NCBI RefSeq assembly: GCF_001612685.1 | Contig: NZ_BDAY01000051.1 | Span: forward strand, 29,144-93,143 | Direction of reading: 5' to 3' | Source of the DNA: Nocardia altamirensis NBRC 108246 | GTDB lineage: Bacteria; Actinomycetota; Actinomycetes; Mycobacteriales; Mycobacteriaceae | Length of the DNA: 64,000 nucleotides | Shown here: one piece after another, positions 10,680-18,871 of the stretch | Numbering within the stretch: the first letter of the stretch is position 1 | How the letters are laid out: the number at the start of each line of letters is the position of its first letter | Notes under the pieces: generated by a model | What the model was told of the DNA's origin: nothing | Seen by the model: only the letters and a program-made list of their open reading frames with translations | Databases searched by the model: none | Program-made: the position numbers and the translations under genes

Positions 10680-11561
10680 CTACTTGACTCGATCGCGCAA
10701 TTGGCCATCGGTCCCGAACAATTCGAGCCGCCACTGCTCCAGGAGGGCGGTGGTGTCGATGTCGTCGGGGTGGAAGTCGCGGACCATGTAGGTACGCAGC
10801 TCTTTCATCAACCCGCGCACCACCGGGCCACGGAAGAGCTCGATCGCCTGTCGGGTCACCGTGATCGGATGCCACGCAGTGCGATCGGCGAGTATCGAGG
10901 CGATCACGGCGACGGACAGGAACGGGATGACCCCGTAATACATCACCGCCATGGCCAGGATGCGCGTCTCCTCGGACCCGTCGACGGCACGAAACACGTC
11001 GAAGGCCACGGATTTGTGTTCCAGCTCCTCGAAGGCATGCCAGTCGAGCAGATGCCACACCTCGGGATCCCCCGGTATGGCCCGGATTTCCTCGTTGGAC
11101 AGCACCCGCTGCGCCATGGTCGCCGTGTAGTGCTCGGCGGCGGCGGTCAACGCCAGGTGCAGGTGCCGCGGCAAGAGCCGCTCCGCGCGGACGAGCGTCT
11201 TCTCCCGACGTGAATCCTTGGGGAAGTCCGCCACTTTGACGAAGAGATAGCCCAGCTCGATGAGCTGGTGATTCAGCACCCGATGCTGGTTGCCGTGGAC
11301 CGCCTCTTGGCCGATGAATCCGGCCACCCGCTTCTTCAGCGCCGGGTCGGTGATCTCGTCCGCGAAGCGCCGCACCGAACGAATGAAGGACTCCTCGCCC
11401 GGCGGGAAGCCGCCCGACAGCAGGGCAACGAGATGACTCAGGACGATATTGCCTTCGATGAAATGCCGCTGGATCGGCTCCAGCTGTCCGAACCGGAAGC
11501 GCATCCGGCGAACTTTCGGGTAGGCGACCGAGGTTGGCAACGACGCTGTTGGTTTACTCAT
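10680..11561 (-). CDS. PF10118 'metal-dependent hydrolase', possible di-iron oxygenase (paralogue 1)
   Basis: 293 residues, ~50% identical by eye to the adjacent gene upstream. Databases call the family a predicted metal-dependent hydrolase. Visible candidate metal ligands form a four-helix di-iron pattern: E56/E57 in GEESFI, E86-x2-H89 in QEAVHG, E143 in AAEHYT, and H175-x3-E179-x2-H182 in WHAFEELEHKS. That order and spacing match the AurF-type N-oxygenase pattern (E, ExxH, E, HxxxExxH). No hydrolase-like HxHxD or HExxH signature is visible. It is preceded 48 nt upstream by its paralogue and followed 30 nt downstream by the monooxygenase; one operon. Confidence 0.88.
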   Translation of the reverse strand: MSKPTASLPTSVAYPKVRRMRFRFGQLEPIQRHFIEGNIVLSHLVALLSGGFPPGEESFIRSVRRFADEITDPALKKRVAGFIGQEAVHGNQHRVLNHQLIELGYLFVKVADFPKDSRREKTLVRAERLLPRHLHLALTAAAEHYTATMAQRVLSNEEIRAIPGDPEVWHLLDWHAFEELEHKSVAFDVFRAVDGSEETRILAMAVMYYGVIPFLSVAVIASILADRTAWHPITVTRQAIELFRGPVVRGLMKELRTYMVRDFHPDDIDTTALLEQWRLELFGTDGQLRDRVK

Positions 11562-11609
11562 GACATTCCTTGCGTGACAAACAGATTGAAGAGGGGCTGA
11601 CTCCGCGCC

Positions 11610-12485
11610 CTATTTGAGGTGATCGACGAGCGATCCGTCGGGGCCGAAGAGCTGCTCCTGCCACCGCCGCAGCACCGCTGCGGTGTCGATGTCGTCGGGG
11701 TGGAAACCCGGCCGCATGTACTTGGCGAGTTCCTTCATCAGCCCGCGAAACACCGGACCGCGGAACAGTTCCCAGCTCTGCCTGGCCAGGGTCACCGGCT
11801 GCCTGCGGGCGATCGGATCCCGCGCGAGCGACACCATCAGATTGCCGTAGGTGAGTGGCATCGTCAGCGCGTACAGCGCGAGCATCACCCCGATCCGGGT
11901 GACCTCCGATCCGCCGATCTCGCGATAGACATCGAAGGCCACCGACTTGTGTTCCATCTCTTCGTAGGCGTGCCAATACATCAGGTTCCAGATCTCCGGC
12001 TCCGCCGGAATCGCCTGGATCTCCTCGCTGGTCAACATCCGCTCGGCGAGCACCGCCGTGTAGTGCTCCGCCGCGGCCGTCATGGCGAGGTGAACGGTCG
12101 CGGGCAGCCGTTGCTCCAGCCGGGTCAGCGCGGCGCGATACTGCTCGGTGTCCATCCATTGGAGGTAGTCGTAGCCGAGCGCGAACAGTCGCTCGTTGAG
12201 ATGCCGGTGCTCGTGCCCATGCATCGCTTCCTGTCCGATGAACGCGGCCACCCGCTTCTTCAACACCGGATCGGTGATCTGGTCGGCGAACCGGCGCACC
12301 GAGCGGATGAAGCTCTCCTCTCCGGCCGGGAATGCCGCCGAAAGCCCTGCGACGAAGTGGCTGAACACCATGTCGTTCTCGACGAAGTACTTCCCGTTCG
12401 TCTCGGACTCGCCGAAGCGGAACTTGATGCGTCTGACCTTGGGGTATGCCGCAGGTCGCCGGTCTTTGCTCGTTGCTGTTGCCAT
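11610..12485 (-). CDS. PF10118 'metal-dependent hydrolase', possible di-iron oxygenase (paralogue 2)
   Basis: 291 residues, first gene of the operon. The same ligand set is fully conserved: E56/E57 (GEESFI), E86-x2-H89 (QEAMHG), E140 (AAEHYT), H172-x3-E176-x2-H179 (WHAYEEMEHKS). Conservation of every candidate ligand between two otherwise diverged paralogues argues they are functional. The start is ATG 12485 (MATATSKDRR); the frame is open further upstream but crosses the promoter and the divergent TetR gene. The promoter region holds an 18-bp palindrome likely bound by that TetR. Function inferred only: di-iron oxidation fed by the KshB-like reductase at the operon end. Confidence 0.88.
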   Translation of the reverse strand: MATATSKDRRPAAYPKVRRIKFRFGESETNGKYFVENDMVFSHFVAGLSAAFPAGEESFIRSVRRFADQITDPVLKKRVAAFIGQEAMHGHEHRHLNERLFALGYDYLQWMDTEQYRAALTRLEQRLPATVHLAMTAAAEHYTAVLAERMLTSEEIQAIPAEPEIWNLMYWHAYEEMEHKSVAFDVYREIGGSEVTRIGVMLALYALTMPLTYGNLMVSLARDPIARRQPVTLARQSWELFRGPVFRGLMKELAKYMRPGFHPDDIDTAAVLRRWQEQLFGPDGSLVDHLK

Positions 12486-12532
12486 GTCCGCCACCACTCT
12501 GTCTGGGACAATTCCGCCTGGCTCTAATTTAT

Positions 12533-12550
12533 CGACCGACGCGTCGGTCG
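12533..12550. promoter_or_regulatory. Perfect 18-bp palindrome, probable TetR operator
   Basis: CGACCGACGCGTCGGTCG reads identically on both strands. It lies in the 105-nt divergent gap, 40 nt before the TetR start and 48 nt upstream of the six-gene operon, the usual place for an autoregulatory TetR operator. Confidence 0.75.
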
Positions 12551-12590
12551 TCAATATGAATCGGACACAGAGAGCCGGTAAGCTACCGGA

Positions 12591-13232
12591 GTGACCGTTT
12601 CGGAACGTCGCGGCAGAGGCCGACCCGTCGACCCCGACCTCGTGCAACGCAGGCACTCGGACCTCATCGAGGCCGCGACGGAGGTCTTCGCGGAAATCGG
12701 TTACACGAAGGCGGGCATCGCCGACATCACCCAGCGCGCAGGACTCGGAAAGGGCACGTTCTACCAGTATTTCGACAGCAAGAAGGACGTGTTCGACGGT
12801 GTGATCGACCAAGCCGTCAACGAGGTAAGCCTGCTGATCATGACCGAAACCAGCACGCTGGCACACGGTTCGATCGACGATCTCGAGCACAGCATCCGCA
12901 CCGTGGCCACCCGCCTGTTCACGATGGCCGACGAACGACCGCACGCCGTGCGCATGCTCGTCGAGGGCATCCAGGACGAAGACATCAGAGCCAGACTGCT
13001 CGGCCTGAGCGCGAATCTGGAAGCGACAACGGCCATCACGCTGCGACACGGTGTCGACGCCGGCGCCCTCCGCGCGGATGCCGATGTCGACTTCGCCGCA
13101 CACCTACTGCTGAGCCTCGCACTCGGCGGACTGCTGCGCATCATCCGCGGCGATCTCACCGACCCGGTGGTCCGCGCGAAGTACGTGGAATCCGCCGTCG
13201 CCACCGCGCGCACCCTGCTCGGCCCCCAATAG
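12591..13232 (+). CDS. TetR-family regulator of the monooxygenase operon
   Basis: 213 residues from a GTG start. The N-terminal DNA-binding domain (residues ~20-65) has the TetR signature EAATEVFAEIGYTKAGIADITQRAGLGKGTFYQYFDSKKDVF. The ligand-binding C-terminus is helical and ends LGGLLRIIRGDLTDPVVRAKYVESAVATARTLL. It is transcribed away from the operon with a perfect palindrome between them, so it probably represses the operon and itself until a substrate or product binds. The ABC1 kinase gene follows after only 14 nt and may be co-transcribed. Confidence 0.92.
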   Translation: MTVSERRGRGRPVDPDLVQRRHSDLIEAATEVFAEIGYTKAGIADITQRAGLGKGTFYQYFDSKKDVFDGVIDQAVNEVSLLIMTETSTLAHGSIDDLEHSIRTVATRLFTMADERPHAVRMLVEGIQDEDIRARLLGLSANLEATTAITLRHGVDAGALRADADVDFAAHLLLSLALGGLLRIIRGDLTDPVVRAKYVESAVATARTLLGPQ

Positions 13233-13246
13233 ACCTGGCGCCAACC

Positions 13247-14626
13247 ATGATCGACGATTCGATGCCAACAGGCAGGCTCGACCGCGGCCGCTTGCTCGGT
13301 GGCGCGGCCACCACGCACGCGATGCGAGTGGCGAAGACCCGGTTGTCGATGATCGGACGTTCCGAGCGGGCCAGGGAACTGCTCGCCGAACAAGCCACCA
13401 TCCAGGCGGTGGAACACCTGGTGGCGTTGCTCGGCAGCATGAAGGGCGCCGCCATGAAGATCGGGCAGACCCTGGCACTTGCCGACCTGGAGCTGCTGCC
13501 GCAGCCGCATCGCGACCGGATCCGAGCCACCCTCAGCACCCTCTGCGACCAGGCGCCCCGGGTTCCGTTCGCCTCGATGCGCAAGGTCATCGAAACCGAC
13601 CTCGGCCCGATCGCAACGCATTTCGCCGAATTCGACGCGGAGCCGGTGGCCGCGGCATCCATCGGCCAGGTCTACCGAGCACGCCTGCACGACGGACGCG
13701 TGGTGGCGGTCAAAGTGCAATACCCCGGGGTGGACCGTGCCGTGCGAGCGGATCTGCAGAATCTCGCCCTGTTCGCCAAACTCTCGCGCACGCTGCTTCC
13801 CGCGTTCACCTCGACACCGCTACTGGAGGAGATCCGGCTCGGCATCGAGAGCGAACTCGACTATCGCGCAGAGGCACTCACGCAGCACCGGGTCGCACAG
13901 TCGTTCCGCGATCATCCCTTCATCCGCATCCCCGACAGCCTCCCCGAGCTGTCCAGCCGACGAGTTCTGGTCACCGAATACTTCGCGGGCCACGCGTTCG
14001 CACACCTGCGTGACCTGCCCGTCGCCGAGCGAAACCGCATCGGGGAACTGGTCTTTCGCTTCTACATCGGCTCGATCTTCACCGACAACGAGTTCTGCGG
14101 CGACCCGCACCCAGGCAACATGCTGCTCGGCGACGACGGCACGCTCGCCTTCCTCGATTTCGGCCTCTACCGGCAGATGGACCCCGACCTGGTCGACTTC
14201 GAACGCCGATGCCTGCGCGCCGCGGCGGCGGGCCGCGCGGACGACCTCTTGGCCATGCTCCTCGGCGGCAACGTCTTCGACCCGGCAGCCGGACTCACCG
14301 CCGCCGAATGCCTGGACTACATCAATGCCGCCGCCGACTGGTCACTCACCGACGCCGACATCACCATCACCCCGGCGCTGGCCACCGGCGCGTTCGCCGC
14401 GGCGGTCGACCCGCGCCGCACCCAGCCCGGCGTCGACGCGCTGCGCCTGCCTGCCGAGCACGCGCTCCCCCGCCGCGTCGAATTCATGGTGCTCGGCATC
14501 CTCGGCCAGCTTGGCGCCACCGGCAACTGGTACCGCATCGCGCGCGAGTGGCTCGACGGCGATCCGCCCGCCACCGACATCGGTCGTCGCATCGCGGACT
14601 GGCGGCGCAGCCGCGCGCTGCCGTAG
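13247..14626 (+). CDS. ABC1/UbiB/ADCK-family atypical kinase
   Basis: 459 residues. Family hallmarks in order: KxGQ motif (MKIGQTLALADLELLP), the Ala-rich loop in EPVAAASIGQVYRA that replaces the Gly loop, VAVKVQYPGV with the catalytic Lys, EL-DYRAEA, GDPHPGNMLL and DFG in LAFLDFGLYRQMD. UbiB-type proteins are ATPases/kinases tied to quinone and other isoprenoid lipid handling; actinobacteria without ubiquinone keep several of unknown role. It lies 14 nt after the TetR gene, so it could belong to the same regulated unit, but it has no obvious enzymatic link to the divergent operon. Confidence 0.92.
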   Translation: MIDDSMPTGRLDRGRLLGGAATTHAMRVAKTRLSMIGRSERARELLAEQATIQAVEHLVALLGSMKGAAMKIGQTLALADLELLPQPHRDRIRATLSTLCDQAPRVPFASMRKVIETDLGPIATHFAEFDAEPVAAASIGQVYRARLHDGRVVAVKVQYPGVDRAVRADLQNLALFAKLSRTLLPAFTSTPLLEEIRLGIESELDYRAEALTQHRVAQSFRDHPFIRIPDSLPELSSRRVLVTEYFAGHAFAHLRDLPVAERNRIGELVFRFYIGSIFTDNEFCGDPHPGNMLLGDDGTLAFLDFGLYRQMDPDLVDFERRCLRAAAAGRADDLLAMLLGGNVFDPAAGLTAAECLDYINAAADWSLTDADITITPALATGAFAAAVDPRRTQPGVDALRLPAEHALPRRVEFMVLGILGQLGATGNWYRIAREWLDGDPPATDIGRRIADWRRSRALP

Positions 14627-14778
14627 CGACGGAATACCCGACACCGTCACCGCCCGATCATCGAAACAACACTCCTCGTCCCGACAGGCCGCTCGGCATG
14701 GCTCACCTGCGGGTGCTGCGTCGCTGGACCTTTCGTACCTGTCGACATAAACCGTTGTGCCGCATAACTTCTGATCCC

Positions 14779-17556
14779 ATGACCAGAGAGCGCCTTGACG
14801 TGCCGTCCGCCGAGACACTTGCACCACTTGCCGAAGACCTGTTCGGCGTGGTGGCGACGGCGACCCCACTGCCGGGCGAGTGCCAGGTGAATGCCAGGCT
14901 CGATGTCGATGGGCGGCCGACGTACCTGCTCAAAGTGTATGCCGCCGAAGCCGATGCGCCCGAGGTCGCGCTGCAAGATGCGGTGCACGCCTACCTCGGG
15001 AGCGTGGCCGCACCGATTCCGACTGCGACGCTGCGGAACTCGGCGACCACCACGGTCGACGGCACACCAAGGGTGGTTCATCTCCTCGACTGGGTGGACG
15101 GCCGGGTGTGGGCCGAGGCCGGTCCCGCCGATACCGAGCGGCTCCTCGCACTCGGCGCGGCCGTCGCCAGGCTCGATGCGACGCTGGCCGGCTTCGAGCA
15201 CCCCGGGCTGGACCGGCCGTATCGCTGGAATCCCTTGCACGCCACGGAACTGACCAGGGTGCTGCCTCTGCTGACCGATCGAGACGGTCCGGTGGTCGAT
15301 CATGCGTTGGCCCGGCTGGCCGAACTGTTGCCTACCCTGCGACAGCTGCCACAACAGGCAATCCACAACGACGCCAACGACTACAACGTGATCGTCGCCG
15401 ACGACGGCGCCATCGCAGGCATCATCGATCTCGGCGACATCGTCCGCGCACCACGGGTGTGCGGTGTGGCTGTGGCGATGACCTACGCCCAGTTGGGGGT
15501 CGCCGACCCGCTGTCAGCCGCGGCGGCCGTGGTCTCCGGGTACCACGGCGAATCTCCGCTGACCGCAACCGAACTCGCACTGCTGCCCGATCTCGTCGAC
15601 ATCCGGCTCGCGATCAGCATCGCCAATGCCGCCGAACAGCGCGCTGCAGATCCGGGCAACGAGTATCTCGACATCAGCCAGCCGCAGATCCGGCAGCTCG
15701 TCGCCGCGCTGGCAAGCCACCCGCGCCCACTGCTGCACGCGCGGCTACGCGATGCCTGCGGGTACCGGCCCGTCGCCGTCGAACGCGCCATCGTGTCGTG
15801 GCTGCGTTCGGCGGACTGTGATCCCGCGCCGATACTGCGCACGGCGCCCGCGACGGTCAGCCGGTATCGCGAGGAACGCGAAACAGGTGTGCGCATAGGT
15901 ATTGATCTATCGGGCATCGCCGGCGAACCGGTGTGCTGCCCGCTCGACGGCATCGTGACCGCGGTGGACGACCAGAGCGCAACGGTGCTGCTCGAACACC
16001 GCACCACCGACGGAACGCCATTTTGGCTGCGCCTCAGGCATTGTGACGCGCGAACCGTTGTCGTTGGTGATCGCGTTCGGCGCGGCGACCCGCTCGGGCG
16101 AATCGGTGACGACGAATCAGCTGTGCAGGTGCAACTCTTCACCACACTGCTCGGTTCTGGCGCGGATCTCCCCGACGTCGTGCACCCCAGCGAGGCGGAT
16201 GTCTGGGAGAGCATTTCCCCGGATCCGAACCTGCTGCTACGCCTCCCGGCGATGGTGGCGGCCAGACCACACCGCGCCGCGGCCGCCATCGCCGCGCGCC
16301 GCAGGGCGAACCTGTCCGGCACGTTGTCCTTGAGCTACCGCGAGCCGCTGCACATCGTGGCGGGCCAAGGCGCCGAACTGATCGACGCGCACGGCGCGCG
16401 CTACCTCGACCTGGTGAACAACGTCTGCCATGTGGGGCATTGTCACCCCCGCGTGGTCGAAGCGCTGTCGGCACAGGCGAACACACTGAACACCAATACG
16501 CGCTACCTGCACGCGAACATCACCGAATACGCGCGCCGGCTCGCGGCCACCTTCCCCGACCCGCTGAATACGGTGTTCCTCACCAACTCCGGCAGCGAGG
16601 CCAACGACCTCGCGCTGCGACTCGCCCGTACCGCGACCGGGCGCGACCACACGCTGGTGCTGGACTGGGCTTACCACGGCAACCTGAGCTCGCTCATCGA
16701 CATCAGCCCGTACAAGTTCAACCGGTCCGGTGGCACCGGACCCGGTGCACGGGTCCGCGTGTGCCCGGTGCCCGATCCGTACCGCGGACAGTTCGGTGCC
16801 GACGGGCCGCGATACGTGACCGAGTTCGCCGCGCACTGCGCCGAACTGGCGGGCGCGGGAACCCCGCCCGCCGCGTTCATCCACGAGTCGATGCCGGGCT
16901 GCGCCGGGCAGATCGAACTCGCCGACGGGTACCTCGCGGACGCCTACGCGACCGCGCGGGCCGCGGGCGCGCTGTGCATCGCGGACGAGGTGCAATGCGG
17001 TTTCGGCAGGGTCGGCACCCATATGTGGGCATTCGAGCATCACGGTGTGGTCCCCGACATCGTCACCGTAGGCAAGCCGATCGGCAACGGTCACCCCATC
17101 GGCGCCGTGATCACGACTGCCCGGGTGGCACGTGAGTTCGTCACGGGCATGGAGTATTTCAACACCTTCGGCGGGAATCCGGTGTCCTGCGCGGTCGCGC
17201 TGGCCGTCCTCGACGTGGTGGAGGACGAACGACTGATGGCGCAGGCTCAGCTCGTCGGCGGCAGGCTCGAGGCCATGCTGATCGCGTCTGCCGACCGGCA
17301 CCCGGCGATCGGCGACGTGCGTGGTCGCGGCCTGTTCCTCGGCATCGATCTGGTCACCGACAGGCACACCAAACATCCGGAGCGTGCTCTCGCCAAACGC
17401 GTTGTCGAACTGGCCAAACGCGAAGGCGTACTGCTGTCGACCGACGGGCCCGCGGACAACGTGCTGAAGATCAAGCCTCCGCTGGTGTTGACCATGGCTC
17501 AGGCAGAGCGCGCGGCGGCGGTGCTCGACAGCGCACTCACCGCAGCGGCGGGATGA
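14779..17556 (+). CDS. Trimodular fusion: APH-type kinase, M23-like domain, class-III aminotransferase-fold lyase
   Basis: 925 residues with three modules. Residues ~15-350 are an aminoglycoside/choline-kinase-like domain with the catalytic loop IHNDANDYNV (~195-203) and the metal-binding DLGD (~218). Residues ~370-475 resemble the beta-sandwich of an M23/lysostaphin-type domain (GEPVCCPLDGIVTAVDD...GDRVRRGDPLGRIGDD); the usual zinc ligands are not evident, so it is probably non-peptidase. Residues ~505-925 are a PLP class-III aminotransferase fold with SGSEAND, ADEVQCGFGR (D736) and PLP lysine K766 in VGKPIGNGHP. Kinase plus AGXT2L-type fusions phosphorylate an amino alcohol such as hydroxylysine or ethanolamine and then eliminate phosphate. 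Start ATG 14779 is the first Met before the kinase domain. Confidence 0.87.
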   Translation: MTRERLDVPSAETLAPLAEDLFGVVATATPLPGECQVNARLDVDGRPTYLLKVYAAEADAPEVALQDAVHAYLGSVAAPIPTATLRNSATTTVDGTPRVVHLLDWVDGRVWAEAGPADTERLLALGAAVARLDATLAGFEHPGLDRPYRWNPLHATELTRVLPLLTDRDGPVVDHALARLAELLPTLRQLPQQAIHNDANDYNVIVADDGAIAGIIDLGDIVRAPRVCGVAVAMTYAQLGVADPLSAAAAVVSGYHGESPLTATELALLPDLVDIRLAISIANAAEQRAADPGNEYLDISQPQIRQLVAALASHPRPLLHARLRDACGYRPVAVERAIVSWLRSADCDPAPILRTAPATVSRYREERETGVRIGIDLSGIAGEPVCCPLDGIVTAVDDQSATVLLEHRTTDGTPFWLRLRHCDARTVVVGDRVRRGDPLGRIGDDESAVQVQLFTTLLGSGADLPDVVHPSEADVWESISPDPNLLLRLPAMVAARPHRAAAAIAARRRANLSGTLSLSYREPLHIVAGQGAELIDAHGARYLDLVNNVCHVGHCHPRVVEALSAQANTLNTNTRYLHANITEYARRLAATFPDPLNTVFLTNSGSEANDLALRLARTATGRDHTLVLDWAYHGNLSSLIDISPYKFNRSGGTGPGARVRVCPVPDPYRGQFGADGPRYVTEFAAHCAELAGAGTPPAAFIHESMPGCAGQIELADGYLADAYATARAAGALCIADEVQCGFGRVGTHMWAFEHHGVVPDIVTVGKPIGNGHPIGAVITTARVAREFVTGMEYFNTFGGNPVSCAVALAVLDVVEDERLMAQAQLVGGRLEAMLIASADRHPAIGDVRGRGLFLGIDLVTDRHTKHPERALAKRVVELAKREGVLLSTDGPADNVLKIKPPLVLTMAQAERAAAVLDSALTAAAG

Positions 17557-17581
17557 CAGGTCGACCGAATAGCCGGAAGGT

Positions 17582-18778
17582 TCAGCGTTCGAGAACTTTT
17601 CGGTATTGCAGCGCCCACCAGACCTCGAGAATGCTGCGGGCGTCGCGCAGGCTGGTTTCGGTGAGACGTTCGAAGCGGGTGATGCGGTAGCGAACGGTGT
17701 TGGGGTGCAAGTGAAGTTGTTCGGCGGTGCGGTCGACCCGCATATCCGTGGCGAGGTAAACCTCGACAGTGCCGAGTAGTGCGTCGACCGCGTCACCGGC
17801 GCCGAGCGGGGCGAGGTAACGCGCGACCATTTCGGCACCGATCTCGATGTCGGCGACGACCGCGGGGAGCAGGCCGAGGCCGGGCAGGTCGTGGGTTCCC
17901 TTGCTGCCGAACGCGATTGCGGTCGTCATGGCGCGCGTCGCGAGCCGGAACGAGGATTCGAGCCGGTCCGGGCGGACCGCGGGCCCGAGGCCGACCGGGA
18001 CCGGCAGATCCGTTGGCGGCGCATGGTCGACGAACCCGACCAGGTCGCCGTCCACCAAGGCCGCCAGGCCACGCGGCCTGCCATGGATGGGCGTCAGGTC
18101 CAGTGCCCGCTCCAGGTCGCGCAAGTCGACGGCCTCGGTCGGGCGGGAACGGAACGCGTGATAGTCGCGGTCGTAGGCGAGTCCGTAGCCCTCCATCTGC
18201 ATCCGGATCGACGCGGGACTCGAAGTGCCGAAAAGGATTCCGCGCACCAGATCGGCGCGGTGGTTCTGCTGGACGCGGGCGATCTCGAACTCCGCGACGT
18301 GGTGGCCCCTGGCGGAAGCGAGCATGGCGGTGTCCGCGATACGCAAGAGGTCGTGCGACAGGTCCAACAGCACGCCGTCGCTGACACCGTCCTTGCGCCC
18401 GATGGCGATCAGGTCGTCGAGCAGCATGCGGCTGGCCAGGTGCCAGCCAGCGAACACCTCGTCCAGCGACACGCCCTGTCTGCCGCGGACCTCGCCGTGC
18501 TCGGCGAGCGCGGCCAGATCCGCGGCATCGAAATCGCGGCCATCGCGGATCGTGTCGAAGACGACGGTCAGCGCGGCGAGCGTGGTGGGGACGAGTGCGT
18601 CGGCGGGCAGGTTCGCGTAAGTGGGAATCTCGACCCGCATGCGTTCGACGAAACGCTCCGCGAAAGCAGCGCCCCCGGCGACCAGCGTCATGAGCAGATC
18701 GCGCGCGCCTGGCCCCCGTGCTGCGGGCTGAATCATGCTGCCGATCATACCGATGAGTTTGGATCTGTCCACAATCAT
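17582..18778 (-). CDS. PucR/CdaR-type transcriptional regulator
   Basis: 398 residues. The C-terminal ~60 residues are the PucR helix-turn-helix (HLHPNTVRYRITRFERLTETSLRDARSILEVWWAL), preceded by a GGDEF-like regulatory region and an N-terminal helical sensory domain (DEVFAGWHLASRMLLDDLIAIGR). Internal Met codons at residues 11 and 15 are alternative starts. It is convergent with the kinase-lyase fusion (25 nt apart) and divergent from the fadD gene, which makes fadD plus the nitronate monooxygenase its most likely target. PucR proteins are often activated by nitrogen or lipid metabolites; the ligand here is unknown. Confidence 0.9.
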   Translation of the reverse strand: MIVDRSKLIGMIGSMIQPAARGPGARDLLMTLVAGGAAFAERFVERMRVEIPTYANLPADALVPTTLAALTVVFDTIRDGRDFDAADLAALAEHGEVRGRQGVSLDEVFAGWHLASRMLLDDLIAIGRKDGVSDGVLLDLSHDLLRIADTAMLASARGHHVAEFEIARVQQNHRADLVRGILFGTSSPASIRMQMEGYGLAYDRDYHAFRSRPTEAVDLRDLERALDLTPIHGRPRGLAALVDGDLVGFVDHAPPTDLPVPVGLGPAVRPDRLESSFRLATRAMTTAIAFGSKGTHDLPGLGLLPAVVADIEIGAEMVARYLAPLGAGDAVDALLGTVEVYLATDMRVDRTAEQLHLHPNTVRYRITRFERLTETSLRDARSILEVWWALQYRKVLER

Positions 18779-18871
18779 GCTGCGACGACTTCAGCTTCAG
18801 GGCCATTGTGACGTGCACATTTGATCCGGATGATTGTGACGATCAACGATAACGAGGTATGCGGGGTAACC

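Noticed and set aside
9153..11213. Plus-strand frame of 686 codons
   Set aside because: Antisense to the monooxygenase and PF10118 genes; no motif or ribosome-binding site.
15890..16210. Active M23 peptidase inside the kinase-lyase fusion
   Set aside because: The beta-sandwich phrases are there but the zinc-binding HxxxD and HxH motifs are not visible, so peptidase activity is unlikely.
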